In this document: one piece after another, positions 16,985-26,999 of the stretch
Numbering within the stretch: the stretch's first letter is position 1
Layout of the letters: each line of letters opens with the position of its first letter
Assembly (NCBI RefSeq): GCF_001754075.1
Contig: NZ_MIEH01000010.1
Location: 1 to 64,000, forward strand
DNA length: 64,000 nt
Reading direction: 5' to 3'
From: Merdimonas faecis
Lineage (GTDB): Bacteria > Bacillota > Clostridia > Lachnospirales > Lachnospiraceae
Program-made: the position numbers and the translations under genes
Notes under the pieces: model-generated
What the model was told of the DNA's origin: nothing
The model's database searches: none
Seen by the model: only the letters and a program-made list of their open reading frames with translations

Positions 16985-17180
16985 CATAAATAAAGAACAT
17001 AATTAAAAGACAGATAAATGTTTTGATTGTTTTTTATTTAAATCTTACGGAAAGGAAGGTACGGACCACCAAAAGCATAAGTGAAAAGGTCTTTACTAAA
17101 AAGAGGTAAGGAAATGATCGAAGAATCAAAGTAGAGATGGGTGTCATTTGAGAATATATCATTGATACCCATCTTTACTG
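16985..17180 (+). ncRNA. Candidate small RNA or long leader
   Basis: The 16,810-17,262 stretch has no gene above 20 codons. After the promoter at 16951 it contains a 7-base hairpin TCTTTAC/GTAAGGA (near 17092-17114) and a peptide-sized frame MIEESK with a good ribosome site (17115). A long hairpin follows, AGATGGGTGTC/GATACCCATCT (17135-17174), and TTTACTG comes after it. A second, independent promoter for the next gene begins at 17174, so this transcript may end at the hairpin. It matches no RNA family I recognise. Confidence 0.35.
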
Positions 17181-17202
17181 TTGCCAATTTTACTGGTATA
17201 AT
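17174..17202 (+). promoter_or_regulatory. Promoter of the 17263 membrane gene
   Basis: TTTACT (17174-17179), 17 bases, TATAAT (17197-17202), with an extended -10 TGG. Confidence 0.6.
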
Positions 17203-17262
17203 AAGAAAAATACTATTTGGAGTATAGAGAACATAAGAATAAGGGTTAAAGGAGAATCAAAG

Positions 17263-17994
17263 ATGGAACAGATGACAAACATACAAGATCAGTTAAACCA
17301 GATCCTGAATGGACAGCCAGGGGAGCTTTTGTCTGCAGCCGGAACCCAGGCGGCGTATGGAGCGCTGGCCGCAGCTGTTGTTGTGGGACTTCTGGTCTGC
17401 TTTTTCGGGCTTAAGCTGGTCCGGATCCTGGGAACCTTGATGGGATTTTTCGCAGGTGCTGCAATCGGTGCTGCGGCGGGTCTGATCATCGGGCTTGAAG
17501 GAATGGCTTTTGCGGGAATCGTTTTAGGAGCCGGGATTGTTTTTGGTTTACTGTCCTGGTTTTTATACCGGGTCGGAGTGTTCCTGTTGGTGCTGGCACA
17601 GGTAAGCGGACTTGTGCTGACGCTGCTTCCGGGTTCCTGGATATCGGCTGTGGTGGCTCTTGCAGCGGGGATTATAGTTGCGATTCTTTCGGTTATCTAT
17701 GTGGAGCCCTTTGTAATCATAGTGACGGGGATTTATGGAGGACTGACAGCCGGAACAAATATAGCTGCGCTGGCGGGACTCGATGCAATGACGTGGAGTG
17801 GAATCGGGATTGTAATCGGTGCGGTGATCGCAGTGATAGGAATAATTGTTCAGTTTATGATGCATTCCAGGAAGGTCGGGAAGAAAGAGCGGAATTACTC
17901 GAAAAAGGTGAAAGAGCAGGATTCTATGGAGTCTGAAGTGGAAAAAGCAAGACACCTTCTGGATGACGACGATGATGACGATTTGCAAGATTAG
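17263..17994 (+). CDS. TMEM198/DUF4203-like membrane protein
   Basis: An integral membrane protein of 243 residues with seven or so hydrophobic helices rich in Gly and Ala (about residues 28-198), consistent with the DUF4203/TMEM198 family. The C-terminal 45 residues are cytoplasmic and charged: first basic (RKVGKKERNYSKKVKEQ), then acidic, ending in a run of seven aspartates near LLDDDDDDDLQD. AAAGGAG lies at good spacing before the ATG. It is monocistronic. Its function is not known. Confidence 0.65.
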   Translation: MEQMTNIQDQLNQILNGQPGELLSAAGTQAAYGALAAAVVVGLLVCFFGLKLVRILGTLMGFFAGAAIGAAAGLIIGLEGMAFAGIVLGAGIVFGLLSWFLYRVGVFLLVLAQVSGLVLTLLPGSWISAVVALAAGIIVAILSVIYVEPFVIIVTGIYGGLTAGTNIAALAGLDAMTWSGIGIVIGAVIAVIGIIVQFMMHSRKVGKKERNYSKKVKEQDSMESEVEKARHLLDDDDDDDLQD

Positions 17995-18026
17995 AGTTTA
18001 AAACTTGCAAAATGAAAGTTTTATTG

Positions 18027-18055
18027 TTGCTTTTTTGACAATTATCCTGTATAAT
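18027..18055 (+). promoter_or_regulatory. pckA promoter
   Basis: TTGCTT (18027-18032), 17 bases, TATAAT (18050-18055), about 48 bases before the ATG. Confidence 0.55.
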
Positions 18056-18102
18056 GTGAAAGAATTGAACTATACTATAGAAAGAAAGAGGTTGAGCGTA
18101 AC

Positions 18103-19707
18103 ATGTCAAAGATCGATTTAACAAAGTACGGTATCACCGGAACAACAGAAATTGTTCACAATCCTTCCTACGAAATGCTGTTTGAGGAGGAAACAAATCC
18201 GAATCTGGAAGGTTTTGACAAAGGACAGGTCAGTGAACTTGGCGCGGTCAATGTTATGACCGGTATTTACACAGGCCGTTCTCCGAAAGACAAATACATT
18301 GTTATGGATGAAAACTCCAAAGACACGGTATGGTGGACTTCCGACGAGTACAAAAATGATAATCATCCAGCTTCACAGGAGGCATGGGATGCGGTAAAGG
18401 CAATCGCTCAGAAGCAGCTCTCCGGAAAGAGACTGTTTGTGGTAGATGCTTTCTGCGGTACCAATAAAGATACGCGTATGGCGATCCGTTTTATCATGGA
18501 AGTGGCATGGCAGGCTCACTTCGTTACAAATATGTTTATCCGTCCTACCGCAGAGGAACTGGAAAGCTTTGAGCCTGATTTTGTAGTTTACAATGCATCT
18601 AAAGCAAAAGTAGAAAACTACAAGGAATTAGGATTAAGATCTGAAACAGCGGCAATGTTCAATATTACCAGCCGTGAGCAGGTTATTGTCAATACCTGGT
18701 ACGGCGGAGAAATGAAGAAAGGTATGTTCTCTATGATGAACTATTACCTGCCGCTGAAAGGTATTGCATCTATGCACTGCTCTGCAAACACAGATCTGAA
18801 CGGAGAGAATACAGCAATCTTTTTTGGACTTTCCGGAACAGGAAAGACTACACTTTCTACTGATCCGAAGAGACTGCTGATCGGCGATGACGAACATGGC
18901 TGGGATGATAATGGTATTTTTAACTTTGAAGGCGGATGCTATGCAAAGGTTATCGACCTGGATAAAGAATCAGAGCCGGATATCTATAATGCCATTAAAC
19001 GTAATGCATTGCTGGAAAATGTAACATTGGATGAGAATGGAAAGATTGATTTTACAGATAAGAGTGTGACAGAGAATACACGTGTATCTTATCCGATCGA
19101 CCATATTGAAAAGATTGTACGTCCGGTATCTGCAGCACCGGCAGCGAAGAATGTGATCTTCCTGTCCGCAGATGCGTTCGGCGTGCTGCCGCCGGTTTCT
19201 GTATTAACGCCGGAGCAGACAGAATATTACTTCCTGTCCGGATTCACCGCAAAGCTTGCGGGAACCGAGCGTGGTATTACAGAACCGACACCGACCTTCT
19301 CCGCATGCTTCGGCCAGGCGTTCCTGGAGCTGCATCCGACCAAATATGCGGAAGAACTGGTAAAGAGAATGAAAGAGAGCGGAGCAAAGGCATATCTGGT
19401 AAATACCGGATGGAACGGAACCGGAAAACGTATCTCTATCAAGGATACCCGTGGTATTATTGATGCGATCCTGGACGGCTCCATCTTAAATGCTCCGACG
19501 AAGAAGATCCCATACTTTAATTTTGAAGTTCCGACAGAGCTTCCGGGTGTAGATCCGGCAATCCTGGATCCGCGTGATACTTATGCAGATGCTTCTGAAT
19601 GGGAAGCTAAAGCAAAAGATCTGGCTGCAAGATTTATTAAGAACTTCAAGAAGTACGAGAGTAACGAGCTTGGTAAAGCACTTGTTGCTGCCGGGCCTCA
19701 GGAATAA
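18103..19707 (+). CDS. pckA: Phosphoenolpyruvate carboxykinase (ATP)
   Basis: Interconverts oxaloacetate plus ATP with PEP plus CO2 plus ADP; in gut anaerobes it often runs toward oxaloacetate to make succinate. Its 534 residues match the ATP-type family. The substrate loop is [14 protein letters not shown] (near 51-64). The kinase 1a P-loop is [14 protein letters not shown] near 244-257, the metal-site region [16 protein letters not shown] lies near 209-224, and the C-terminal adenine-binding region [17 protein letters not shown] lies near 429-445. It is monocistronic with its own promoter and terminator. Confidence 0.97.
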   Translation: MSKIDLTKYGITGTTEIVHNPSYEMLFEEETNPNLEGFDKGQVSELGAVNVMTGIYTGRSPKDKYIVMDENSKDTVWWTSDEYKNDNHPASQEAWDAVKAIAQKQLSGKRLFVVDAFCGTNKDTRMAIRFIMEVAWQAHFVTNMFIRPTAEELESFEPDFVVYNASKAKVENYKELGLRSETAAMFNITSREQVIVNTWYGGEMKKGMFSMMNYYLPLKGIASMHCSANTDLNGENTAIFFGLSGTGKTTLSTDPKRLLIGDDEHGWDDNGIFNFEGGCYAKVIDLDKESEPDIYNAIKRNALLENVTLDENGKIDFTDKSVTENTRVSYPIDHIEKIVRPVSAAPAAKNVIFLSADAFGVLPPVSVLTPEQTEYYFLSGFTAKLAGTERGITEPTPTFSACFGQAFLELHPTKYAEELVKRMKESGAKAYLVNTGWNGTGKRISIKDTRGIIDAILDGSILNAPTKKIPYFNFEVPTELPGVDPAILDPRDTYADASEWEAKAKDLAARFIKNFKKYESNELGKALVAAGPQE

Positions 19708-19710
19708 AAA

Positions 19711-19739
19711 ATTTCCCCGGCTTTCGGCCGGGGATTTTT
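19711..19739 (+). terminator. pckA terminator
   Basis: Arms CCCCGGC and GCCGGGG around TTTCG, followed by ATTTTTG. Confidence 0.92.
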
Positions 19740-19778
19740 GCCTTAATATCTTACCTTGATCATAAAGGAGGCATACCA

Positions 19779-20606
19779 ATGAAGCTGGATATGCATTGTC
19801 ATGTAAAAGAGGGCTCTCCCGACAGTAAGGTGCCGCTGGATGAGTATATTACCAAATTGAAAGAGCATGGTTTTGACGGGATGCTGATCACGGATCACGA
19901 TACTTATAAAGGGTACCGCCATTGGAAGTACAACATGAAGGGAAAAGTACATGAGGATTTTGTGGTCCTGAAAGGAATAGAATATGATACCTGTGACGGG
20001 GGACATATTCTCTGTATTATGCCGGAAGGGGTCAAAATGCGGCTTTTGGAGCTTCGCGGACTTCCGGTGACCGCTTTGATCGATTTTGTACACCGGCATG
20101 GAGGTATTTTAGGACCTGCACACCCATGCGGGGAAAAATATTTAAGCTTCACAAACACGAAGAAGTATTATAAAGCTCCGGAGATCATGAAGCGCTTTGA
20201 TTTTATTGAGGCGTTTAATGCCTGCGAATCAGAGGAGTCCAATGAATGTGCCATGAAGCTGGCAAAGAAATATAAAAAGCCGGGAATCGGAGGGAGCGAT
20301 GCTCATAAAATTGAATGCGTATCTATGGGGTATACAGAACTTCCGGAATATGTAACTTGCGAGACGGAACTGATCTCGCTGATACGCCGGAAAGTTCCGA
20401 TTCAGGCTGGTGGTACGCTATATGGAAAAACAACCAGGGAAAAGATGGGAAAGGCAGGAAAAATTCTGACCTACTCCTTCTGGTTTTATAATAAGGGAGG
20501 AGAATTATTAAGGCGTAGAAAACGTAAGGTAAAGGGCGAAGTGGAAAATCCTCCGTCGCCTATTGATCCTATTGAGATTCCGTATCTGCAGAAACATCAG
20601 CAGTAG
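19779..20606 (+). CDS. PHP domain metal-dependent phosphoesterase
   Basis: A cytoplasmic phosphohydrolase-like protein of 275 residues with the PHP fold. Metal ligands are visible in MKLDMHCHVKEGS (His6, His8), ITDHDTYKG (Asp and His near 38-40), GILGPAHPCG (near 110) and the terminal GSDAHKIE (near 172). The last 60 residues, KAGKILTYSFWFYNKGG onward, are basic and proline-rich and unusual for the family. AAAGGAGG precedes the ATG. The substrate is unknown. A REP palindrome follows 10 bases after the stop, in a convergent gap with feoB. Confidence 0.82.
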   Translation: MKLDMHCHVKEGSPDSKVPLDEYITKLKEHGFDGMLITDHDTYKGYRHWKYNMKGKVHEDFVVLKGIEYDTCDGGHILCIMPEGVKMRLLELRGLPVTALIDFVHRHGGILGPAHPCGEKYLSFTNTKKYYKAPEIMKRFDFIEAFNACESEESNECAMKLAKKYKKPGIGGSDAHKIECVSMGYTELPEYVTCETELISLIRRKVPIQAGGTLYGKTTREKMGKAGKILTYSFWFYNKGGELLRRRKRKVKGEVENPPSPIDPIEIPYLQKHQQ

Positions 20607-20612
20607 GGTAAC

Positions 20613-20698
20613 AAATGGGGACGTACACTTTTTGCAAAAGTGTACGTCCCCATTTGTAAAAGTGGGTGTCCCTTTTTGCATTTGCCCCTGTCCCCTTT
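20613..20698 (+). repeat. REP element 3
   Basis: The palindrome at 20617-20651 is identical to that of REP 1 (16-base arms, loop TGC). The tags GTGGGTGTCCC and GCCCCTGTCCCC follow in the same order as REP 1. It fills the gap between the converging PHP and feoB genes, and its hairpin may help end both transcripts. Confidence 0.88.
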
Positions 20699-20699
20699 G

Positions 20700-22742
20700 T
20701 CAGAATAACAGAATCAAATGATAGACCAGAGCACTCATGACCCAGGCTGTCAGAAGCTGGTAAAGGATAATGCCGAAGGTGGCTTTCCAGCTGTGGAGTT
20801 CCCGGTGCATGGTGGCGATGGTAGCGGTGCAGGGAATGTACAGCAGACAGAATACCATCAGTGCATATGCATTGGCTGCGCCGAATCCCATAGTGGCCAA
20901 TGTGGCGGCCATAGCGTTCATTCCGTGAGAAGTAGTGATATTCTGGATGCCGAACAGTACACTGCAGCTGGAAACTACTACCTCTTTTGCGGCAATGCCT
21001 GATATCAGGGCGACGATGATCTGCCAATAGCCAAGACCCGCCGGTTCAAACAGCGGCACTGCCATTTTTCCAATCAGAGAGCCGAAGCTCTGGGTGATAT
21101 CAGTAACATAACCGGTGGGGCCGAAATTCAGGATTCCCCACATGATGACGGAGGCGATGAAGATGACGGTACCGGCCTTCGTCAGATAATCCTTAATTTT
21201 CTGCCATACATAAATAGCAATGGTACGTGCATTGGGCGATTTATATTCTGGCAGCTCGATCAGAAGAGAATGGGATACCTTGCTGCCGTCAATTCTGGAT
21301 AAAATGAAAGCTGTGGCAATGGCCACCAGAATTCCCAGCAAATACATGGAATAGCATACCAGCATGGCGTTTTTTCCAAAAAACATGGACGAAAATAAAA
21401 CATAAATCGGAAGTCTTGCGCTGCAGGACATAAATGGTGTGACCAGAATCGTTTTAAACCGGTCTTTAGGATCCTCCAGAGTCCGGGATGCCATAACTGC
21501 GGGGACAGAGCATCCAAAACCGAGAAGGAGCGGCAGAAAAGCCCGTCCGGAAAGCCCCAGCTTATTCATGATGTCGTCCATGACAAAAGCGACTCTTGAC
21601 ATATATCCGCTGTCCTCCAGGATAGCGAGTGCCAGAAACAGGATAAAGATATTCGGAAGGAATGTCAGGATTCCGCCGACACCGGATATCACACCGTCCA
21701 GAATCAGAGACTGAAGCATGGCATTTACATGGAGACCAGAAAGAAAATCGCCGGCGGAGCCGGAAAACATTTCCAGCACAAGCTCGAAATATCCTTTTAG
21801 CCAGTCGCCGATGGCGAAGGTCAGGAAAAATACCAGGGCCATAATTCCGAGAAAAATAGGAAGTCCAAGAAACCTGTGGGTCAGGAAATAGTCAACCTTA
21901 TCTGTGAAAGCAGCCTTTTGGGATTTGTTTACCAGCACCTCTCCAATGACTTCTTCAATAAAATCGTATTTCTGGTTTATGATTTCTTTTTCATAGCTGC
22001 GGTCAGTAATACCGGATAAGTCTACGGGATATTGGCTGATTACATTTTGATCAGCTTCCAGAAACTTGATGGCATACCAGCGTTTATTTTCCATCTCCGG
22101 ATATTTCTTGGTCAGTTGAACGATAATAGCATCGATTTTATCTTCGATTTCGTCATGGTATACCATAGCATATTCTGCATGATGATCATGGCGGTGGGAA
22201 GTATGCAGCCCCGGATGGTGATGGATCAGCGGACCCTGAGAGGCAAGCTCCTTGTGGTGGGCTACTGCGTGCATCAGAATAGAGAGCCCCGTCTTTTTCC
22301 TTGCAGAGACCGGTATTGCGGGGACTCCCAGCATTTCCGGCAGACGGTGCAGGTCGATCTCCATACCGCGCTCTTCTACGATATCCATCATGTTTAGGGC
22401 AAGAACGACTGGCTTCCCGAGTTCCAGAAGCTGAAGTGTCAGATAAAGATTCCGCTCCAGGCTGGATGCGTCAATAACGTCGACAATGACATCGACTTCA
22501 TCGCTCATGATACATTCCCTGGACACGGTTTCTTCCATGGAATAGGAGGTCAGGCTGTAAATGCCGGGAAGGTCAATGAGACGAAATTCCTGTCCCTGGT
22601 AATAAGCAGTTCCTTCCTTTTTTTCTACGGTAACACCGGGCCAGTTGGCAACCTTTAGGTTGGCGCCGGTAAAAGCGTTAAATAGAGTGGTTTTCCCGCA
22701 GTTGGGATTCCCGATAAATCCCACATTAATAACATTACTCAT
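20700..22742 (-). CDS. feoB: Ferrous iron transport protein B
   Basis: The GTP-dependent Fe2+ importer of the cytoplasmic membrane, 680 residues. The N-terminal G domain has G1 GNPNCGKTT (11-19), G3 DLPGIYSL near 57 and G4 NMMD near 117. A histidine-rich loop HHHPGLHTSHRHDHHAEY near 177-194 is a likely metal-binding insert. The C-terminal permease has about ten helices with the gate motifs GCSVPAVMASR and GIAAKEVVVSS. Its start overlaps the end of feoA by 8 bases. Control is probably by the Fur-like box upstream of feoA. Confidence 0.96.
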   Translation of the reverse strand: MSNVINVGFIGNPNCGKTTLFNAFTGANLKVANWPGVTVEKKEGTAYYQGQEFRLIDLPGIYSLTSYSMEETVSRECIMSDEVDVIVDVIDASSLERNLYLTLQLLELGKPVVLALNMMDIVEERGMEIDLHRLPEMLGVPAIPVSARKKTGLSILMHAVAHHKELASQGPLIHHHPGLHTSHRHDHHAEYAMVYHDEIEDKIDAIIVQLTKKYPEMENKRWYAIKFLEADQNVISQYPVDLSGITDRSYEKEIINQKYDFIEEVIGEVLVNKSQKAAFTDKVDYFLTHRFLGLPIFLGIMALVFFLTFAIGDWLKGYFELVLEMFSGSAGDFLSGLHVNAMLQSLILDGVISGVGGILTFLPNIFILFLALAILEDSGYMSRVAFVMDDIMNKLGLSGRAFLPLLLGFGCSVPAVMASRTLEDPKDRFKTILVTPFMSCSARLPIYVLFSSMFFGKNAMLVCYSMYLLGILVAIATAFILSRIDGSKVSHSLLIELPEYKSPNARTIAIYVWQKIKDYLTKAGTVIFIASVIMWGILNFGPTGYVTDITQSFGSLIGKMAVPLFEPAGLGYWQIIVALISGIAAKEVVVSSCSVLFGIQNITTSHGMNAMAATLATMGFGAANAYALMVFCLLYIPCTATIATMHRELHSWKATFGIILYQLLTAWVMSALVYHLILLF

Positions 22743-22968
22743 GAGGATTCACCTCCGAAACAGTGATCTGCTCGGCAATCTGGCGCCCCAGCGCAAATCT
22801 GGCACCTCTGAATCTGGCAGTCATGGCGCCTTTCTTTTCATTATTTATGACCGTGATCAGTGAACCATCCGTAAGCCCCAGAGCTTCCAGCCGGCGTTCC
22901 AGATCTAGGGAAGTGTGGATGGCTTCTACCCGGTAGGTCTGATTACTTTTTCCTTGTTTTAGTGTCAT
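22735..22968 (-). CDS. feoA: Ferrous iron transport protein A
   Basis: A small SH3-fold cytoplasmic partner of FeoB, 77 residues, with the typical LEALGLTDGSLITVINN and ALGRQIAEQITV strands. The start at 22968 is preferred over an ATG nine bases upstream. AGGAG touches that first ATG directly, but lies 9 bases before the second. It is the first gene of feoAB, translationally coupled to feoB. Confidence 0.92.
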   Translation of the reverse strand: MTLKQGKSNQTYRVEAIHTSLDLERRLEALGLTDGSLITVINNEKKGAMTARFRGARFALGRQIAEQITVSEVNPHE

Positions 22969-22989
22969 TTGTGTCATCTCCTGTGTAAT

Positions 22990-23004
22990 TGATAATATTT
23001 ATCA
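22990..23004. promoter_or_regulatory. Fur-like box of feoAB
   Basis: TGATAAT-A-TTTATCA is a 7-1-7 inverted repeat with one mismatch, the layout of iron-responsive Fur boxes. It lies just downstream of the feoA -10 box, where binding would block transcription. Confidence 0.7.
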
Positions 23005-23015
23005 TTAGCAAAAAG

Positions 23016-23044
23016 ATTATATCACTAATTGACGGGGATATCAA
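23016..23044 (-). promoter_or_regulatory. feoAB promoter
   Basis: On the minus strand, TTGATA (23039-23044) and TATAAT (23016-23021) are 17 bases apart. Confidence 0.7.
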
Positions 23045-23094
23045 TGTGAAGTATACTCTAATTTACAAAACAAATAAGACAGGATGGAATCGGT

Positions 23095-23943
23095 ATGAGG
23101 ATTTACGAAGGACTCTTATATTTTTTTATATATGGGATACTGGGGTGGTGTGCGGAAGTTGCCTTTGCGGCGGTGAAGGAAAGAAGATTTGTAAACAGGG
23201 GATTCCTTAATGGGCCGATCTGCCCTATTTATGGTGTGGGTGTCGTGATGGTGGTGGTTTTTCTGGAGCCGTTTGAAGACCAGTGGCTGCTATTGTACCT
23301 TGCATCAGCTGTGCTGGTTACCCTGATTGAAGGGATGACGGGGTATGTGCTGGATAAACTGTTTCATCATAAATGGTGGGATTATTCAGAGCTTCCGCTT
23401 AACATCGGCGGATATGTGTGCCTGCTGTTCTCCGTGGTATGGGGAGTTGCCTGCGTGGTGATCGTGAAAGCAGTCCATCCGCTGGTAGGAGATCTGTGTG
23501 CATTGATACCCCTGGGGGCGGGGATCCTGATCCTCTCAGTCCTGAGCGCGGCTTTGGCGGCGGATCTTACCGTGACGGTCGGCGGAATCCTGCGGTGGAA
23601 CCGGCAGCTGGACGCTATGGAGAAGATTGCGGCTGATCTCAGGGAACTGTCAGGGAAGATGGGAGAGAATATCTACGAAAATGTAATGGATACCATGGAA
23701 CTGAGGGAAAAAGTAGACGCGGCAGTAGAAGAAAAAAGACAGCAGCTTGCGGAGCAAAGGCAGCTTCTGGCAGAGACGAAAGAGCAGGCGGCAGAGCTCA
23801 GAAGAAAGTACAAAGAGCTGGCGGAGCGTTCACTGCGGACAGGAAGACATATGCTGCGTGCATTTCCAAAGCTTCAGTCCAGACGCCACAAGGAAATTCT
23901 GGAACAGATCCGGGAAAGGATCAGAACAGAGGGCAGGCATTAG
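23095..23943 (+). CDS. CmpB-type putative ABC transporter permease
   Basis: A membrane protein of 282 residues of the ABC_trans_CmpB family, common in Lachnospiraceae and of unknown function. The N-terminal half has four or five helices with the family pattern GILGWCAEVAFAAVKERRFVNRG (near 14-36) and GPICPIYGVGV. The C-terminal third (about 165-282) is a long coiled coil rich in Glu, Lys, Arg and Gln (EEKRQQLAEQRQLLAETKEQ). No ATPase gene is adjacent, so the transporter label should be treated with caution. The gene starts only about 120 bases from the divergent feoA. Confidence 0.75.
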   Translation: MRIYEGLLYFFIYGILGWCAEVAFAAVKERRFVNRGFLNGPICPIYGVGVVMVVVFLEPFEDQWLLLYLASAVLVTLIEGMTGYVLDKLFHHKWWDYSELPLNIGGYVCLLFSVVWGVACVVIVKAVHPLVGDLCALIPLGAGILILSVLSAALAADLTVTVGGILRWNRQLDAMEKIAADLRELSGKMGENIYENVMDTMELREKVDAAVEEKRQQLAEQRQLLAETKEQAAELRRKYKELAERSLRTGRHMLRAFPKLQSRRHKEILEQIRERIRTEGRH

Positions 23944-23957
23944 AGCCTGTGCCGGGG

Positions 23958-24000
23958 ATAAATGGATTTCTGTATTGACAGAATACAGAAATCCATTTAT
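23958..24000. repeat. Perfect 19-base inverted repeat
   Basis: Arms ATAAATGGATTTCTGTATT (23958-23976) and its exact complement (23982-24000) flank the loop GACAG, 15 bases after the CmpB-like stop codon. No T tract follows, so it is not a standard terminator. Confidence 0.75.
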
Positions 24001-24178
24001 GATATAGGTACTCGTCTAAGAAAATTCTAACAAAAATTCAATGGGGATTCCCCCACAGGAAATTTCATTCCGATTTTCCAAAGCGAGATCAAAATACAGG
24101 GACAGGAAAGGAGGACAGCGGGATTTTTGTCTGAACATGTATGCAAGCATAATTGATTTTTAAAGGAGATGAAAAATA

Positions 24179-25705
24179 ATGACAAGAAAAAAAGAATATC
24201 GTAGTCTGCTGTTTGTGCTTCTGCCGCTGCTTTTGATCTTTTTGGCAGCAGGAGTGAAAGAAACTGTTACAGTAGAAGCGGCGGATGTTTCTCTGGTGCG
24301 AGGGGAGCGTGTGGAATATATCGGATATTCCACGCACTACTATTATGTAAATGGCAATCTGGCTTATTGCCTGGAGCCGGATATGGGATCGCCGGGAAAT
24401 GGCACCTATCCGTCCGGAGAGATGAGTTCAGAGGAGCTTCTGGCAAAAGCTATGTATTATGTTTATGGAGGCCCTGGATTTGAAACTTATATCAAGCCGC
24501 AGCTGACCGGAGGATGGGATGCCCCGGACCGGTCTTACTGTCTGTCACACTGTATTTTGTCCTACATTTATGACGGATGTGATCCGAATAGTGACGGCTT
24601 TATAGGCTTGAACGAAGATATTAAGGGTGCGGTGATCACTTTCACGGAGCATATAAGAAATCTTCCGTCTGTTCCGCAGCAGGAACTTTCCCTGTCCCAG
24701 ACGGCGCTTACCGCATATTTCAGCCCTGAAGAAAAGCGCCAGCGGACAGACATGATCACCTGCCAGGGAGATCCGGGCAATTCGGTGACGTTTCCGCTGG
24801 CCGAGGGCATGACACTGGTAAACGTGACAGAGCAGACGGAAAAACAGGGAAATGTCACCGTAAAGGGCGGAGACCAGTTTTATCTGGCGGCGGATGTGGC
24901 CTACAATAACGGCGGGAGCTGGGAGAGCGGCCCCATAAAAGCGTCTCTGACCCAGAGCTGGCGCACATTGATCGTGAAAACCGGCGGAGGAAGTCAGGAC
25001 GTAGGTACAGGACAGCTGATCACGGTAGAGCCTTCAGAGGTGTCTTTACAGGTAAAATGGCTGGAGAGGCCGGAGCTTACGATCGAGAAGCAGGCGGATA
25101 AGACAGATAAAAAGTACCAGGTGGGAGACCTGATCACGTATACAACAGATGTGACCCAGAGGATCCAGAATGCAGTGGCGAAAAATGTGGTGATCACAGA
25201 CACGATCCTGACAGAAGGGGTAAAGCTGCAGAAAAACTCAGTGGTCCTCCTGGATGCAGGACAAAATATCATCGAAAATGCAGTTATTCAGGTGACCGGT
25301 AATAGTTTTTCCATTCATGCCGGTGAATTTCTGCAGAGTGCAGACCTGGGCGAGAAATATACGGTGGAATATCAGGTAATGATTACGGACGAAGGATTGA
25401 TCGGGAAAGAGATCGAAAACGAAGTAGTAGTCCGGGCGGATAATGCGGATGAGGAAAAGGACCGGGAGATTGTAGAGGTGCCTGAGCCAGAACCTGAGCC
25501 GGAACCCGAGCCCGAGCCGGAACCAGAACCTGAGCCTGAGCCGGAACCAGGGCCAAAGCCGCAGCCTGAAATTCAGGAGATGGCAGTGAAGGCGCCATCT
25601 GTCAAGACCGGAGATTCCCAGAACTTGACGCTTCTTGTGCTCTTCTTGATTCTTTCTTGCGCCTCTATATTTATCTGTGTTAAAATATCCAGTAAGACTA
25701 AGTAG
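24179..25705 (+). CDS. Wall-anchored surface protein with thioester-like N-terminal domain
   Basis: An exported protein of 508 residues. A signal peptide (1-35, basic start then [16 protein letters not shown]) precedes a domain with [19 protein letters not shown] and [14 protein letters not shown]. This resembles thioester (TQXA) domains of Gram-positive surface proteins, but the usual TQ pair is replaced by SH. A beta-rich DUF11-like domain follows (about 300-420: EIQKQADKT-type opening, [15 protein letters not shown]). A proline/glutamate repeat (about 437-462) then spans the wall, and SVKTGD with a hydrophobic helix and KTK tail forms a sortase signal. It is likely adhesive. No sortase gene is adjacent. 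Confidence 0.78.
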   Translation: MTRKKEYRSLLFVLLPLLLIFLAAGVKETVTVEAADVSLVRGERVEYIGYSTHYYYVNGNLAYCLEPDMGSPGNGTYPSGEMSSEELLAKAMYYVYGGPGFETYIKPQLTGGWDAPDRSYCLSHCILSYIYDGCDPNSDGFIGLNEDIKGAVITFTEHIRNLPSVPQQELSLSQTALTAYFSPEEKRQRTDMITCQGDPGNSVTFPLAEGMTLVNVTEQTEKQGNVTVKGGDQFYLAADVAYNNGGSWESGPIKASLTQSWRTLIVKTGGGSQDVGTGQLITVEPSEVSLQVKWLERPELTIEKQADKTDKKYQVGDLITYTTDVTQRIQNAVAKNVVITDTILTEGVKLQKNSVVLLDAGQNIIENAVIQVTGNSFSIHAGEFLQSADLGEKYTVEYQVMITDEGLIGKEIENEVVVRADNADEEKDREIVEVPEPEPEPEPEPEPEPEPEPEPEPGPKPQPEIQEMAVKAPSVKTGDSQNLTLLVLFLILSCASIFICVKISSKTK

Positions 25706-25724
25706 AAAAGAGGAGGTTGTCGTA

Positions 25725-26999
25725 ATGGGAATGACAATGACGCAGAAAATACTGGCAGCACATGCGGGTCTTGACCATGTGGAGGCAGGACAGCTGATCG
25801 AAGCGAAGTTAGACATCGTAATGGCAAATGATATCACCGGACCGATGGCACTGCCGATCATCAAGCAGATGTCCGATCATGTATTTGACAAAGATAAAGT
25901 CGTATTTGTCCCGGATCATTTTACTCCGAACAAGGATATCAAGTCCGCGGAGAACTCCAAGGCGATCCGTGAGTATGCAAAGGAGCAGGGACTTTCCTGG
26001 TATTTTGAGCAGGGAAAATCCGGGGTGGAGCATGCGATCCTTCCGGAGGCCGGAGTGGTTACGGCCGGAGAATGTATCATCGGTGCGGATTCCCACACCT
26101 GTACATACGGAGCGCTGGGAGCTTTTTCCACCGGTATGGGAACAACGGACGTGGCGACAGGTATGGCAACCGGAGAAATCTGGTTTAAGGTGCCAAGTGC
26201 GATCAAGTTCGTGCTGACCGGAAAGCCGGGAAAATATGTGAGCGGAAAGGATATTATCATCCATATCATCGGCCGTATCGGTGTAGATGGAGCGCTTTAT
26301 AAATCCATGGAATTCACTGGTGACGGCATTGAGAATTTGTCCATGGACGACCGTTTTACCATGGCAAACATGGCGATCGAGGCAGGCGCTAAGAACGGCA
26401 TTTTCCCGGTGGACGATGCTGCGCTGGCTTATATCAAAGAGCATTCCAGCAAACCTTATACGATCTATGAAGCAGATGAAGATGCTGTGTATGACGAAGT
26501 GATCACCATAGATCTCTCCGAGGTGCGCCCAACGGTTGCCTTCCCGCATCTGCCGGGCAATGCAAAGACCATTGACGAGGTGGAGGCGATGGAGCCTATT
26601 AAGATCGACCAGGTGGTGATCGGATCCTGTACCAATGGCCGGATGGAAGATATGCGGAAAGCGGCTGCCATCCTGAAAGGACATACGGTGCACCCGGATG
26701 TCCGAGTCATGGTTGTTCCCGCGACACAGAAGATTTATAAACAGTGTATTGCCGAAGGCCTTATGGATATCTTTGTGGATGCAGGCTGTGCGGTAAATAC
26801 GCCAAGCTGCGGACCGTGCATGGGCGGACACATGGGCGTCATGGCGGCCGGAGAAAAATGTGTGTCCACAACAAACCGTAATTTTGTGGGACGGATGGGG
26901 CACGTTGATTCCCTGATCTATCTTGCTTCTCCTGAAGTGGCGGCGGCAAGTGCGATCGCAGGTTATATTGCAAATCCGGAGAAAGTAGGTGACAGATAA
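25725..26999 (+). CDS. leuC: 3-isopropylmalate dehydratase large subunit
   Basis: The iron-sulfur aconitase-family subunit that isomerises 2- to 3-isopropylmalate in leucine synthesis. Its 424 residues match the shorter LeuC/HACN type. Cluster cysteines are in GSCTNGR (near 302) and CGPCMGG (near 362-368), and early substrate motifs are DHFTPNK and [16 protein letters not shown] lies 8 bases before the ATG at 25725. The stop codon overlaps the leuD start (TAATG). No leuA or leuB is nearby, so the pair could also serve a related acid such as citramalate; leucine synthesis is the default reading. Confidence 0.93.
   Translation: MGMTMTQKILAAHAGLDHVEAGQLIEAKLDIVMANDITGPMALPIIKQMSDHVFDKDKVVFVPDHFTPNKDIKSAENSKAIREYAKEQGLSWYFEQGKSGVEHAILPEAGVVTAGECIIGADSHTCTYGALGAFSTGMGTTDVATGMATGEIWFKVPSAIKFVLTGKPGKYVSGKDIIIHIIGRIGVDGALYKSMEFTGDGIENLSMDDRFTMANMAIEAGAKNGIFPVDDAALAYIKEHSSKPYTIYEADEDAVYDEVITIDLSEVRPTVAFPHLPGNAKTIDEVEAMEPIKIDQVVIGSCTNGRMEDMRKAAAILKGHTVHPDVRVMVVPATQKIYKQCIAEGLMDIFVDAGCAVNTPSCGPCMGGHMGVMAAGEKCVSTTNRNFVGRMGHVDSLIYLASPEVAAASAIAGYIANPEKVGDR

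Noticed and set aside
25238-25864. Minus-strand frame with Arg/Leu/Phe repeats
   Set aside because: It is the complement of the proline/glutamate repeat of the surface protein.
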